64,000 nt of DNA from Bacillus zhangzhouensis (GTDB lineage: Bacteria > Bacillota > Bacilli > Bacillales > Bacillaceae). Made by a program: the position numbers and the translations under genes. Below are positions 21,704 through 30,022 of the stretch, in pieces; position 1 is the stretch's first letter, and every line of letters starts with the position of its first letter. The stretch spans positions 206,087 to 270,086 of the forward strand of contig NZ_JOTP01000002.1 in the NCBI RefSeq assembly GCF_000715205.1. The letters run 5' to 3'. The notes below the pieces were generated by a model that worked only from the letters and a program-made list of their open reading frames with translations, searched no databases and was not told the DNA's origin.

Positions 21704-22051
21704 TTAATCGACCTTCTTAACATCTTTCGATATGCTTAAGCCTGCTTTTTTAGCGGCTTCGATGATTCTTTCTGGTTCACTTAGCAAATCTCTTTCCTTT
21801 TGTAGCTCAGTGATTTTCTTCGATTCTAAAGATACTTGCTGTTCTAATTTCTGCACTTCGATATTTGCGTGATACACAGCAAAGGCTTTAGAAATGATGA
21901 GAATGGAGCTGCACATAAGAGCCATGACAAACATGACAAGTAAGATTTTTTCACCAAGTGTAATAGAACCTCTTCTTCTAATGACAACCGATTGGCCTTG
22001 CTGCTCTGTTTGATGTTGCTTCACTTCTCTTTGGTAAGCCAAATTACTCAT
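21704..22051 (-). CDS. ftsL: Cell division protein FtsL
   Basis: FtsL is a small bitopic divisome protein, unstable in B. subtilis and partner of DivIC and DivIB. The 115 residues show a charged cytoplasmic segment, one transmembrane helix ([19 protein letters not shown]) and an extracellular leucine-zipper-like coiled coil ([19 protein letters not shown]). ATG 22051 (MSNLAYQ) is chosen: AAGGAGG sits 7 nt upstream and the N-terminus matches B. subtilis. It lies 36 bases after rsmH and its stop touches the pbpB ribosome site. Confidence 0.95.
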   Translation of the reverse strand: MSNLAYQREVKQHQTEQQGQSVVIRRRGSITLGEKILLVMFVMALMCSSILIISKAFAVYHANIEVQKLEQQVSLESKKITELQKERDLLSEPERIIEAAKKAGLSISKDVKKVD

Positions 22052-22087
22052 AAGAAACCTCCTTTTTATCATCATCTATGGTGTCGT

Positions 22088-23020
22088 TTACTTTTTTTCT
22101 GCAATTCGGAGCTTCGCTGAACGGGCACGGTTGTTATGTTCCAGCTCTTGTTCTGATGCGACGATCGGTTTTCTCGTGACCAGCTTCAGTTTTGGTTCAA
22201 GTCCTTCTGGAATCACTGGTAATCCGTGCGGAAGTTCTGGAAGAGAAGACATCTCTTTAAATGTACTTTTACAAATCCGATCTTCAAGTGAATGGAATGT
22301 AATGACAGAAATTCTCCCCTTCGGATTGAGTAACTCTATTGCTTGTTCTAGTGCTTCTTCAAATACTTTCAATTCGTCATTTACGGCAATTCGGATCGCT
22401 TGAAACACTCTTTTCGCTGGATGTCCGCCAGTTCGTCTTGCAGGGGCGGGAATTCCTTCTTTGATAATGTCTACAAGTTGACCCGTTGTTTCAATTGACG
22501 CTTTTTTTCTAGCTTCTTCAATTTTGCGTGCGATTTGCTTGCTGAATTTCTCTTCCCCATATTTGTAGAAAATCCGAACTAGATCTTCAAATGGCCATTC
22601 ATTCACCACTTGTTTGGCCGACAATGCGGCTGATTGATCCATTCTCATGTCAAGAGGTGCATCATGATGATAACTAAAGCCTCTCTCTGGTGTGTCAAGC
22701 TGAGGAGACGATACACCAAGATCAAAGATCACACCGTCTACGCTTGTAATGCCTTGTTCATTCAGACGTTCTTTTAAATATCGGAAGTTGCTTTTTATGA
22801 AAAGAATGTTCGCTTTTGAATCTGCGAGCTTCTCTCGTGCATGATCCAGTGCAGCATCGTCTTGATCAAAACCAATCAATGTACCTTTTTCTGATAATTG
22901 AGATAGTAAATATGAGCTATGACCTGCGCCGCCTAGCGTGCAGTCCACATATGTACCGTCTTCTTTGACGTTTAAACCGTCAACTGTTTCTTTTAATAAT
23001 ACTGTCTCATGTTGAAACAT
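22088..23020 (-). CDS. rsmH: 16S rRNA (cytosine-1402-N4)-methyltransferase RsmH (MraW)
   Basis: RsmH methylates N4 of C1402 in 16S rRNA near the ribosomal P site, using S-adenosylmethionine. The 310 residues carry the family N-terminus HETVLLKE and the SAM site [11 protein letters not shown]. Further family segments are [29 protein letters not shown] and, near the C-terminus, [12 protein letters not shown]. It is the second gene of the mraZ operon, 66 bases after mraZ. Confidence 0.97.
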   Translation of the reverse strand: MFQHETVLLKETVDGLNVKEDGTYVDCTLGGAGHSSYLLSQLSEKGTLIGFDQDDAALDHAREKLADSKANILFIKSNFRYLKERLNEQGITSVDGVIFDLGVSSPQLDTPERGFSYHHDAPLDMRMDQSAALSAKQVVNEWPFEDLVRIFYKYGEEKFSKQIARKIEEARKKASIETTGQLVDIIKEGIPAPARRTGGHPAKRVFQAIRIAVNDELKVFEEALEQAIELLNPKGRISVITFHSLEDRICKSTFKEMSSLPELPHGLPVIPEGLEPKLKLVTRKPIVASEQELEHNNRARSAKLRIAEKK

Positions 23021-23086
23021 GATGTTATGGTCCCACCTTTTTCAAATAGAAATGAATGTGTAGAAAGCTTGCTGCACAAGGAATTA

Positions 23087-23518
23087 TTATATATCAAATC
23101 CAATCATGTTTTCAGCAATTTCAGCAAAAGAATCTTCTTGCTCTTCTGTATATTGTTCCCAGATCGACTTACTCCACAACTCAATTCGATTTGAAACGCC
23201 GATGACCACACATTCTTTTTCGAGTTTTGCATATTGGAGTAGGTTTGATGCGATGTTAATGCGTCCCTGCTTGTCCAGATCGCATTCGACTGCGCCAGAG
23301 AAGAAGAACCGGGTAAACGCACGTGCATCTTTTTTCGTTAGCGGAAGTGCTTTGAGTTTCTCTTCGATTAGTTTCCACTCACTCATAGGGTAGCCAAATA
23401 AACATTGATCAAGCCCTCTCGTCAGCACAAACTGTTCTCCGAGACCGTCTCTAAATTTAGCAGGGATGATCATGCGCCCTTTTGTATCAATCGTATGTTG
23501 GTATTCACCCATGAACAT
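23087..23518 (-). CDS. mraZ: Transcriptional regulator MraZ
   Basis: MraZ is an AbrB-like double-domain DNA-binding protein that caps the dcw cluster; in other bacteria it represses its own operon. The 143 residues contain two SpoVT/AbrB-like half domains with [13 protein letters not shown] (residues 11-23) and [11 protein letters not shown]. The start [11 protein letters not shown] is conserved, though the ribosome site (GTGGGG about 12 nt upstream) is poor. A later in-frame ATG two codons on cannot be excluded. Upstream lies a five-unit repeat that looks like its operator. Confidence 0.96.
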   Translation of the reverse strand: MFMGEYQHTIDTKGRMIIPAKFRDGLGEQFVLTRGLDQCLFGYPMSEWKLIEEKLKALPLTKKDARAFTRFFFSGAVECDLDKQGRINIASNLLQYAKLEKECVVIGVSNRIELWSKSIWEQYTEEQEDSFAEIAENMIGFDI

Positions 23519-23527
23519 GATAATCAG

Positions 23528-23577
23528 AGCCCCACTTTCTCACCCTTACTCTCCACTATCCACCACTTCTCTCCACA
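23528..23577 (-). promoter_or_regulatory. Putative MraZ operator: five 10-bp-spaced GTGG/GGGTG units
   Basis: Read on the minus strand, 23577 to 23528 divides into five consecutive 10-mers: TGTGGAGAGA, AGTGGTGGAT, AGTGGAGAGT, AAGGGTGAGA and AAGTGGGGCT. Four carry a GTGG core at the same place and one has GGGTG. MraZ boxes in other bacteria are direct repeats of a TGGG-type core at one helical turn spacing, so this is a plausible autoregulatory site between promoter and start codon. A -10-like TAGAAT lies at 23584-23589 with a poor -35 region. Confidence 0.6.
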
Positions 23578-23603
23578 AAACTTATTCTACACTGTTTCTT
23601 CAT

Positions 23604-23631
23604 AAAAAAAAACCCTGAACTAGTCAGGGTT
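23604..23631 (-). terminator. Terminator of bshC
   Basis: On the minus strand AACCCTGA and TCAGGGTT pair around a 5-base loop and are followed by a run of nine T. It isolates the dcw cluster from bshC. Confidence 0.88.
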
Positions 23632-23646
23632 GATTAAAACTTTATT

Positions 23647-25266
23647 TCAAAGTTTGACAATTTGTTGCTTGTTTTGAAATGAAAATGGCATATTTTTGAA
23701 TGTTTTGAAGAATTCTGGACCATATTTGTTTAAAAAATACATGATATTCCAAATTCTTTCTTGTGGTGCATCAAGTGGTTTTAAACTATTTTCAATCCGT
23801 TCAAAGTCGCGAAGGATATATCCTTCCTTCTCTTCCACACGCTGAGCCACCTTTTGATAGACAAATTGAAGTTGGCGTTCAATAAATTTGGCATTTTTAT
23901 CTAGAAGCTGCTCAAAGCTCGGTTCAATCTCCAGCGCTTCTTGTCTCACCGTCCCATGAACATTTGCTAATTCACGTTTCGCATGTTGAACCGCTTGAAC
24001 GAAGCTGTCAGGAAGACTTTGCTGAAAGTGCGCATCCTTCTTTTCTTTTACTCCGTTTGTCAGTACTTCTTCTACCGACAGTTCTCTGACCGGTAATTTT
24101 TTGTCAATGTGCCTTTCAAGAATGGTGACGTGCAGTCTTGGAAGAACAGGTGCCATCTTTAATTCAAAGTGTTCAAAAATTCCTTTCAGCTCGCCCCAAT
24201 AGTTGACTTCACCATGTCCTGCCATAAAAGCAAGTGTTGGGAGAAGGGTCTCTTGCATCAAGGGACGCGTCACCACATTGTTGCTAAACCTTTCTGGGTG
24301 CTCCTCGACTTCCTGCAAAAGCTCTTCCTTTGTCCACGTAAGCCCCACTTCTGATACAGAAAACTGATGCTGCTCTTTTTCAATGAGGAAACGCTCCTCA
24401 TCATATTCGTAAAACAGGTTTGCCTGGTGGTCACCAGCTTCAATGATCGGCCGATATCCCGCTCGCTTCATGGCAGCCTGCGTTTCGTTCAGGCGAGCTG
24501 TGATCGTATCACTTGTCTCGATAATCTGCTTAAATAACGTGCGCTCAAGTGGTTTGACGCCTAAGTCTCCTGAATTAAATAGCAGCAGTCCATCTTCTTC
24601 AAAGAGGTCGCACACAATCCATTCAAAGAAATCAGTAAATGTTTGTGATTTGCGTAAACATCGAAGAAGCTGATCAAGCAAATCATTTGTGTAAGCAGAT
24701 TCTTCATAGGTTGAAAACACATCACGAAGCCATTTCTCTGTTTTCTCCTGATGTAGCGGTGTTCTTTTCGCAGCTGCTTTTTTGACGCTATGTAATGGCA
24801 GCTTTTGTTTGACTGGACCTTTTTCGCCAGACGTGTACACAAAATTAATTTCATCTACGTCATGATCCTCACCAGCTACCCAAAAGACCGGAATCACAGG
24901 AACGCCAAGCTCTGATTCTTTTTCTTTTGCAAACTGAATAATCGATATGATTTTATGTATGGTATAAAGCGGTCCTGTTAATAGGCCTGCCTGCTGCCCT
25001 CCAACCACCATGACACTCCGTTCATCACGGATTTTTTCAATGTTCTGACGCATCGCTGCCGATTCAAACTTCGCGTGATATGCGCTCATATAATCCGCTA
25101 AAGCCTCGCGCGGGAAGCTCCTTCCCATGAGATCGTCGTATCTCTTTTTCCATGTGTGCTCAGAATGTATATCATAATCAAAAAAAGCAGTCATCTCTTT
25201 TTTTTCTTCTATATAATCACGTATGAATAAATTCTGACTTCGGATGGAAAGTTCAGTCAATTGCAT
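23647..25266 (-). CDS. bshC: Putative cysteine ligase BshC of bacillithiol synthesis
   Basis: BshC is the last enzyme proposed for bacillithiol, adding cysteine to GlcN-malate; the enzymatic step has been inferred mainly from genetics. The 539-residue protein (formerly YllA) begins MQLTELSIRS and has a nucleotidyltransferase-like core with VVGGQQAGLLTGPLYTIHK and VFWVAGEDHDVDEI, both typical of the family. A long C-terminal coiled coil spans about residues 400-480. A candidate promoter lies just upstream, overlapping the end of panE. The gene is followed by a strong terminator. Confidence 0.93.
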   Translation of the reverse strand: MQLTELSIRSQNLFIRDYIEEKKEMTAFFDYDIHSEHTWKKRYDDLMGRSFPREALADYMSAYHAKFESAAMRQNIEKIRDERSVMVVGGQQAGLLTGPLYTIHKIISIIQFAKEKESELGVPVIPVFWVAGEDHDVDEINFVYTSGEKGPVKQKLPLHSVKKAAAKRTPLHQEKTEKWLRDVFSTYEESAYTNDLLDQLLRCLRKSQTFTDFFEWIVCDLFEEDGLLLFNSGDLGVKPLERTLFKQIIETSDTITARLNETQAAMKRAGYRPIIEAGDHQANLFYEYDEERFLIEKEQHQFSVSEVGLTWTKEELLQEVEEHPERFSNNVVTRPLMQETLLPTLAFMAGHGEVNYWGELKGIFEHFELKMAPVLPRLHVTILERHIDKKLPVRELSVEEVLTNGVKEKKDAHFQQSLPDSFVQAVQHAKRELANVHGTVRQEALEIEPSFEQLLDKNAKFIERQLQFVYQKVAQRVEEKEGYILRDFERIENSLKPLDAPQERIWNIMYFLNKYGPEFFKTFKNMPFSFQNKQQIVKL

Positions 25267-25311
25267 GTTTAGAACTTCCTTTCTTCAATAAATAGTTAGT
25301 TTCCCGAAAAA

Positions 25312-25339
25312 AGTATAGCATGTAAATGAGCTCACTCAA
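25312..25339 (-). promoter_or_regulatory. Candidate sigma-A promoter for bshC
   Basis: On the minus strand TTGAGT (25334-25339), a 16-nt spacer and TATACT (25312-25317) are preceded by TGC, forming an extended -10 element. The -35 lies inside the last codons of panE. Confidence 0.5.
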
Positions 25340-26240
25340 AAGATTTTGTTTGCTTTTTTTCCAATACTTCCAAGCTTCTATTGAAGAAAGCAAGATGTGG
25401 CGTCAGAATCTCTTGTGCCTGAGCCTGTTTTAAAAGATAGCCAACGATGGCTTTTCTTTCGGTTTGGCGGCCTTTTACGATATCTTGAAGCATCGATGAT
25501 TGATTAGCGGCCGTTTTATCACAAATAGAGACCACATGGGACCAGAGCCGCTCTTTTTCAGACAAGCCTAAAACGGAAACAGCTTCTTCAAATGCACATT
25601 TCATCATATATTCATATGAGGCATTTGCGATCAGTTCCCCATTTTTCACATGTAATAAAGCCGTCAGCGGGTTAATACAGACATTGACAAGCAGTTTTTC
25701 CTCCAGCACCTTTTTCCATTCATCTGTATAGACCATCTGAAAATGGGCTGATGTCTCATTCAATTCATTCCTCACATCTGCTGCTTCCTTATGATGAAAT
25801 GCCCCCCACTTTATGACACCAATACCTGTATGAGCGACTGCATGATCTGACACCTTCATTGCGCCATGCTCTACCACACCTATATATAATTGATGTGCCG
25901 TTTTCCAGTTCTCTAAGTCTAATAGGTGGGCCATTCCGTTCTGCAAAAATAAGATCCGCTGACGAGGTAATGTCGATAGTTCGTCCAGTACATCTTGCAA
26001 ATGATGATATTTCACCGTCACAATCAGTAGATCAAATATTCCTTTTACACCTGTGTCTGCATGAGCCACTGCCCGAAACGTTTCTCCTCTCACCGTTCGT
26101 TCAATTCCTGACGCTCGAATCTCTTTTGCCTGTTCATTTCTTCTTGTAAATACGGTGATGTCATGTTGCTGTGATAAATAACTGGCACAAAGAAGACCGA
26201 TTGCACCTCCGCCAATGATTCCAATTTTCAACTGCCGCAC
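25332..26240 (-). CDS. panE: 2-dehydropantoate 2-reductase (ketopantoate reductase)
   Basis: This enzyme reduces ketopantoate to pantoate with NADPH in the pantothenate/CoA pathway. The 302 residues start with a Rossmann NADP site (IGIIGGGAIGLLCASYL). A C-terminal ApbA/PanE domain includes EKLLVNVCINPLTALLHVKNGEL, where the family's catalytic lysine and conserved Asn are found. It occupies the position of B. subtilis ylbQ (panE), between yllA (bshC) and ylbP. Other ketopantoate-reductase-like paralogues exist in Bacillus, so the exact substrate rests on synteny. Confidence 0.88.
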   Translation of the reverse strand: MRQLKIGIIGGGAIGLLCASYLSQQHDITVFTRRNEQAKEIRASGIERTVRGETFRAVAHADTGVKGIFDLLIVTVKYHHLQDVLDELSTLPRQRILFLQNGMAHLLDLENWKTAHQLYIGVVEHGAMKVSDHAVAHTGIGVIKWGAFHHKEAADVRNELNETSAHFQMVYTDEWKKVLEEKLLVNVCINPLTALLHVKNGELIANASYEYMMKCAFEEAVSVLGLSEKERLWSHVVSICDKTAANQSSMLQDIVKGRQTERKAIVGYLLKQAQAQEILTPHLAFFNRSLEVLEKKQTKSFE

Positions 26241-26323
26241 TTCCCTTTTTTCTGTTTACTTCATCATATCCACTATTTTAACAGTTTCATGTCATGATGC
26301 AAAAAGCAGATGACGCGCTATGA

Positions 26324-26352
26324 TTGAATTTTTTTAATTTAAAAACTATAAT
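26324..26352 (+). promoter_or_regulatory. Candidate sigma-A promoter for ylbP
   Basis: TTGAAT (26324-26329) and a perfect TATAAT (26347-26352) are separated by exactly 17 nt in a very AT-rich stretch, about 90 bases before the ylbP start. Confidence 0.65.
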
Positions 26353-26442
26353 AATAAGTGTAAAAACTTTTTTAGGCGGATGGGATGAAAACGCCTTCAA
26401 TAACATCACTGTCGACATTATATGTGTAAGGGGGAAGATCAC

Positions 26443-26922
26443 ATGACACAAGTAAAACGTCTTCTAATTAATTACAAAACATTAGAGGAATTTAAACAAT
26501 TTAAGGAATATGGCATACAAGAACTTTCAATGCTTGAAGACCTTGAAAGTAATATGATTGAAAATGACAGCAACTCTCCATTTTACGGGATTTATTTTGG
26601 AGATAAGCTTGTGGCACGTATGAGCCTATATCAAGTGGATGGCTCGACGACTACGTATTTTGACCATAATCATAATTATTTAGAGCTGTGGAAGCTAGAA
26701 GTGCTACCTGGATATCAGCGCAAAGGGTACGGCGAAGCGCTTGTTGAATTCGCCAAATCTTTCGGATTGCCGATTCGAACGAATCCACGCGTCAAATCTG
26801 CTGGTTTTTGGGATAAAATGGGCTTTGAAGCGGTGAAATATGATATGGAACGCGATAAGGGTGAAAATCCACTCATCTGGGAGCCCGCACATATCAAAAA
26901 GAATACAGGTGAATCAGCTTAA
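26443..26922 (+). CDS. ylbP: GNAT-family N-acetyltransferase YlbP
   Basis: This 159-residue member of the Gcn5-related acetyltransferase fold has the acetyl-CoA binding motif LEVLPGYQRKGYGEALVEFA and a C-terminal FWDKMGFE turn. The substrate is unknown. ATG 26443 is preferred because AAGGGGGAAG lies 6 nt upstream; an ATG seven codons earlier lacks a site. It stands alone on the plus strand between panE and gerR and shares a bidirectional terminator with gerR. Confidence 0.88.
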   Translation: MTQVKRLLINYKTLEEFKQFKEYGIQELSMLEDLESNMIENDSNSPFYGIYFGDKLVARMSLYQVDGSTTTYFDHNHNYLELWKLEVLPGYQRKGYGEALVEFAKSFGLPIRTNPRVKSAGFWDKMGFEAVKYDMERDKGENPLIWEPAHIKKNTGESA

Positions 26923-26933
26923 TGGTTGATGAC

Positions 26934-26968
26934 AAAACGCCCCTCCTTTTATCTGTGAGGGGCGTTTT
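26934..26968. terminator. Bidirectional terminator between ylbP and gerR
   Basis: A perfect 12-bp stem (aaaacgcccctc / gaggggcgtttt) with an 11-base loop has A and T runs on both outer sides, so it can serve the convergent genes on either strand. Confidence 0.88.
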
Positions 26969-26969
26969 C

Positions 26970-27509
26970 TTATTTTGCGTAGTCTTTTAAGCTGATATTC
27001 TGTTTAACTCTTTCAACAATACCAATGAGTGCTCGGTAATCTTCTTCTGTCATTTTCAATTGGCGCTTCAAGTGTTCATTTTCTTCTGTGAGCGACTTTA
27101 ATTGATGATGTGCATCCTTTAGCTCCTCGCGTAAATAAGCGGGACCAGAAGGCTCTTTTTCAAGCTGCTCTAAAAACTGAATCACTTCTCGAAGGGTCAA
27201 TTCAGCCTGATCTGAAGATGTCTTCTTTTCTATTGTTAACGCATGCTGTGGTAAACCTGAGGAATGAATACCAATCTTTTTACGCAGTTCTTTTCGCTGT
27301 TTTTTTGCCAGTTCAATGCCTGCCTGATACTGCTTTCTGACGTAAGAATTCCACCTGAATCCACATGCTGCAGCTGTTCTTGACAGTGCTTTCCCGACTT
27401 CCTCAAATGCGGAAAGCTGGGTCCCTCCATCTCGAATATGTCTTAAGACGACTTCTGCTAATAGTAAATCTTCATCTTGTGTCCATGCATCCTGCCTTGT
27501 AATCGTCAA
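26970..27509 (-). CDS. gerR: RsfA-family sporulation transcription factor GerR (YlbO)
   Basis: GerR (YlbO) is a sigma-E-controlled mother-cell regulator in B. subtilis and a paralogue of RsfA. The N-terminal half has a Myb/SANT-like DNA-binding domain ([19 protein letters not shown] ... [13 protein letters not shown]). The C-terminal half is a coiled coil from about residue 125 ([25 protein letters not shown] within it). TTG 27509 is preferred: AGGGGGG lies 8 nt upstream, whereas the in-frame start ten codons earlier would place the ribosome site inside the gene. The length is 179 residues. Confidence 0.88.
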   Translation of the reverse strand: MTITRQDAWTQDEDLLLAEVVLRHIRDGGTQLSAFEEVGKALSRTAAACGFRWNSYVRKQYQAGIELAKKQRKELRKKIGIHSSGLPQHALTIEKKTSSDQAELTLREVIQFLEQLEKEPSGPAYLREELKDAHHQLKSLTEENEHLKRQLKMTEEDYRALIGIVERVKQNISLKDYAK

Positions 27510-27539
27510 TTGATCATCCCCCCTGAATCTGAATACCAC

Positions 27540-27568
27540 ATCATATGCGCCTACTAGAGTAGATAGAC
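27540..27568 (-). promoter_or_regulatory. Possible sigma-E promoter for gerR
   Basis: On the minus strand GTCTATC (27562-27568) and CATATGAT (27540-27547), 14 nt apart, loosely resemble the sigma-E consensus. The -35 match is weak, so this is mainly suggested by the known regulation of the gene. Confidence 0.3.
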
Positions 27569-27603
27569 TATTTGCAGGAGAGAAACCTAAAAAATAGACA
27601 AAT

Positions 27604-27636
27604 AAAAAAACGCAAGGGAAGATTCCCTCACGCTTT
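27604..27636 (-). terminator. Terminator of rpmF
   Basis: On the minus strand GCGTGAGGGAA and TTCCCTTGCG pair around a 2-base loop, followed by TTTTTTT, nine bases after the rpmF stop. Confidence 0.8.
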
Positions 27637-27644
27637 TTTATAAA

Positions 27645-27818
27645 TTAGTTGCTTTTTACGTCTTTGCCTTTGTATGTTCCGCAAGATTTGCAGACACGAT
27701 GAGAAATTTTCATTTCACCGCATTCTGGGCAAGCTACCATACCAGGTACTTGTAGTTTGAAATGCGTACGACGCAATCTTTTTTTCATTTTAGAAGTTCT
27801 TCTAAAAGGTACAGCCAT
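27645..27818 (-). CDS. rpmF: 50S ribosomal protein L32, zinc-binding form
   Basis: L32 is a small protein of the large ribosomal subunit. The 57 residues begin [19 protein letters not shown] and contain two CxxC pairs (CPECG and CKSCG), the zinc-ribbon form rather than a cysteine-free paralogue. ATG 27818 has AAGGAGG 8 nt upstream; a GTG three codons earlier overlaps that site. It lies 26 bases after ylbN, the standard ylbN-rpmF pairing in bacteria. Confidence 0.98.
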   Translation of the reverse strand: MAVPFRRTSKMKKRLRRTHFKLQVPGMVACPECGEMKISHRVCKSCGTYKGKDVKSN

Positions 27819-27844
27819 TATTCCCACCTCCTTAAAGAGTTAAG

Positions 27845-28363
27845 TTAAGATTCATTATTTTCTTCTAAGAGCTTCTTCAAGCCTTCCAGACGCGGATCAA
27901 TTCGGTTTTGATGTGCATCTTCCGAAATGACCGCCCAGTCATTACCTTCTTGTGGTGCAGCACCTTTTACGTCTGTTTGGTCGCAAAAGATTTGCATCGG
28001 CACTTCAAGAAGTATTTCTTCCTTGACTATAGGCGTTAAGTCGATGATATCGTCTTCTACAACGGAAACGTCTTCATCTTCTATATCGTCTGTCTTATGA
28101 AGTACAAATAGTTCTTTCGTTGAAATCGCAAATGGATAATTTACATCAACAAGCGTTCTTGAACAAGGCAATGTCATTTCACCTGTGATGGTTAAATCAA
28201 ATGCGACTTGCTTTGATTCGATCACTCCAGTCCCTTTCACCTCTACTGGTGAAATGCGACGTATATCTGAATGAAGGCTAGTAAGTTCATTTAAGTCAAC
28301 CGTCTCATGAAAATCGAAGCTGTTTTTAGCTTTTTGATGTAATTGATAAACTGTCCATTTCAA
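27845..28363 (-). CDS. ylbN: DUF177/YceD-family protein YlbN
   Basis: This YceD/DUF177 family protein is almost always paired with rpmF; homologues have been linked to 23S rRNA accumulation, though the biochemical role is not settled. The 172 residues include a paired-cysteine region (LPCSRTLVDV and MQIFCDQT) and an acidic mid-section, with the C-terminal DPRLEGLKKLLEENN motif of the family. TTG 28363 is chosen (AGAGGTG just upstream, product begins with KWTVYQL after the start). A near-perfect sigma-A promoter lies upstream. Confidence 0.9.
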   Translation of the reverse strand: MKWTVYQLHQKAKNSFDFHETVDLNELTSLHSDIRRISPVEVKGTGVIESKQVAFDLTITGEMTLPCSRTLVDVNYPFAISTKELFVLHKTDDIEDEDVSVVEDDIIDLTPIVKEEILLEVPMQIFCDQTDVKGAAPQEGNDWAVISEDAHQNRIDPRLEGLKKLLEENNES

Positions 28364-28392
28364 TTGTATCACCTCTAAGAGCAACAAACATG

Positions 28393-28421
28393 ATTATAGC
28401 TTTCATCATGTTATTTGTCAA
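28393..28421 (-). promoter_or_regulatory. Consensus sigma-A promoter for ylbN-rpmF
   Basis: On the minus strand TTGACA (28416-28421) and TATAAT (28393-28398) are both perfect and exactly 17 nt apart, about 30 bases before ylbN. It should be one of the strongest promoters in the window, as expected for a ribosomal protein gene. Confidence 0.88.
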
Positions 28422-28461
28422 TATTTTTTCTTTACAGTCCTTTGTGATGTCAGTGGGTTGT

Positions 28462-28490
28462 TTGACATCAGTTCCTTGAATGCCTACACT
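28462..28490 (+). promoter_or_regulatory. Candidate sigma-A promoter for tmcAL
   Basis: A perfect TTGACA (28462-28467), a 17-nt spacer and TACACT (28485-28490) lie about 80 bases before the tmcAL start and diverge from the ylbN promoter. Confidence 0.6.
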
Positions 28491-28569
28491 GAAAAAAATG
28501 AGCTTCATTTTTCCCTTATGCTACTGTAGCATAGACCATTTAACCATAGCAAGAAAGGCGGAACATCTA

Positions 28570-29817
28570 TTGAAATCAGTGGGAATCGTTGTAGAGTACA
28601 ACCCATTTCATTATGGACATGCCTATCATGTTCGTCAGGCGAAAAAACAAACCTCCTCAGATGTTGCCATTGCCGTCATGAGCGGTTCCTTCCTCCAGCG
28701 CGGAGAGCCTGCAATCGTCTCAAAATGGGCACGTACAAAAATGGCACTGCAAAACGGTGTAGACATTGTGTGTGAGCTTCCATACATATACGCTGTGCAA
28801 AAGGCAGAAACCTTTGCAAATGGCGCTGTGTCCATCCTAGACGCTTTAAAATGCCGCACTCTTTTTTTCGGAAGTGAGGATGGGGACATCAACGTATTTG
28901 AGCGCACAGCTCACGCTTGGCATGAGAAAAAGGCAGAGATTGACCTTTTAACAAAAGAGAAGGTCAAAGAAGGTCTTAGTTATCCGGCTGCTGCTGCCGC
29001 TGCGTTTCAAGAGGCCATTTACCTTGAGCACTTACTGGATTTGTCTAAACCGAATAATATTTTGGGCTTTCATTATGTAAAGGCCATCTTAGAACGATCC
29101 CCTCACATGCAGCCTTTTACCTCCGTGAGAATTGCATCTGATTATCATGATGAAGAACTTCCTGTCAATCAGAAAATCGCAAGTGCAACAAGTATTCGAA
29201 AAGCCTTAAAAGAGCACGGCTCATTTGAAGCGGTCACACCCTATCTCCCGGACGCTACTTTAAAGCAATTACACAACTATCATTCTTCATACGGTCTTTT
29301 ACATACGCAAGAAGCCTATTTTAGCTTCTTAAAACATGTCTTTCACACAATGGATACGGCTGAACTAGAAGACGTCTATGAAATCGAAGAAGGCATCGAA
29401 CACCGCATGCAAAAGGCGATCACACACGCGTCCTCCTATGAGGAATATCTATCACTTGTGAAGACAAAACGATATACGTGGACAAGGTTACAGCGAATGA
29501 ATACCCACCTCTTAATGAGAGTGAAAAAAACCGCAATGCATGAGCTTCTGAAAGAGAAAAAAGCGCCCTATATTCGTTTACTTGGTATGTCCAAGAAAGG
29601 GCAGCAATACTTATCTCTTGTGAAAAAAGAATTGGACGTACCGCTTGTGAGCAAGCTGTCCTCCTTTTCACATCCCGCACTTGATCTTGACATTCGCGCT
29701 TCCCGCGTCTTCAGCCTTCCCATCTGTGAGCCAATGCAAACGGAACTAACGGAAGCAGAGTTTAAAACCTCACCGATCCGATATGATGAAGAGACTGATC
29801 TCTTTCTCTCTCGATAA
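28570..29817 (+). CDS. tmcAL: tRNA(Met) cytidine acetate ligase TmcAL (YlbM)
   Basis: TmcAL makes N4-acetylcytidine at the wobble position of elongator tRNA-Met, activating acetate with ATP. The 415 residues begin after a TTG start with VGIVVEYNPFHYGHAYH, a nucleotidyltransferase HxGH site. VMSGSFLQRGEPAIVSK follows, and PNNILGFHYVKA and IRLLGMSKKG lie further on. TTG 28570 is preferred because AGGCGG is 8 nt upstream and the length then equals that of B. subtilis YlbM; 30 upstream codons have no family match. It is divergent from ylbN. Confidence 0.93.
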   Translation: MKSVGIVVEYNPFHYGHAYHVRQAKKQTSSDVAIAVMSGSFLQRGEPAIVSKWARTKMALQNGVDIVCELPYIYAVQKAETFANGAVSILDALKCRTLFFGSEDGDINVFERTAHAWHEKKAEIDLLTKEKVKEGLSYPAAAAAAFQEAIYLEHLLDLSKPNNILGFHYVKAILERSPHMQPFTSVRIASDYHDEELPVNQKIASATSIRKALKEHGSFEAVTPYLPDATLKQLHNYHSSYGLLHTQEAYFSFLKHVFHTMDTAELEDVYEIEEGIEHRMQKAITHASSYEEYLSLVKTKRYTWTRLQRMNTHLLMRVKKTAMHELLKEKKAPYIRLLGMSKKGQQYLSLVKKELDVPLVSKLSSFSHPALDLDIRASRVFSLPICEPMQTELTEAEFKTSPIRYDEETDLFLSR

Positions 29818-29847
29818 AAAAGAGCAGCCTTAATGAGGGCTGCTCTC
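29815..29847 (-). terminator. Terminator hairpin, left copy of a 26-bp duplication
   Basis: AGAGCAGCC and GGCTGCTCT (29821-29846) form a 9-bp stem. The flanking run of A on the left gives a U-tract on the minus strand, so this copy suits transcripts coming from ylbL. An identical 26-bp copy lies at 30023-30048. Confidence 0.75.
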
Positions 29848-29891
29848 AGATTGTTGACAAAGGGCTAAAATGATCTTTATGTTAACCCTTT

Positions 29892-30022
29892 GTCTTCTTT
29901 TCAGCGTGATAGAAAACCTTTGCAGTCTAGTAAAGGGCGAGTACCGGAGCGGAGCGAATTTGAGATTCGTGAGTACCGGCACGCAGGACTGACACCGAAT
30001 GCGAGGGTTTGTCTACACGCTG
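29892..30022 (+). repeat. Structured intergenic repeat, copy 1, between convergent tmcAL and ylbL
   Basis: About 130 bases that align almost throughout with the reverse complement of 38862-38985. The ends CAGCGTG (29902-29908) and CACGCTG (30016-30022) are complementary. An inner AAACCTT pairs with AGGGTTT; the other copy has AAACCCT there, so pairing is kept through a C-to-U change. A central CGAAT-loop-ATTCG hairpin sits between CCGG boxes. This copy has an extra five bases (a CGGAG duplication) in the centre. A further inverted repeat (gacaaaggg 29856-29864 / ccctttgtc 29886-29894) overlaps its left end. The whole insert is flanked by the 26-bp duplicated terminator hairpin. I do not recognise it as a named element. 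Confidence 0.8.

Noticed and set aside
29856..29894. GACAAAGGG/CCCTTTGTC inverted repeat as a stand-alone terminator
   Set aside because: The loop is 21 bases and no clean T-run follows; it is more likely part of the inserted repeat unit.
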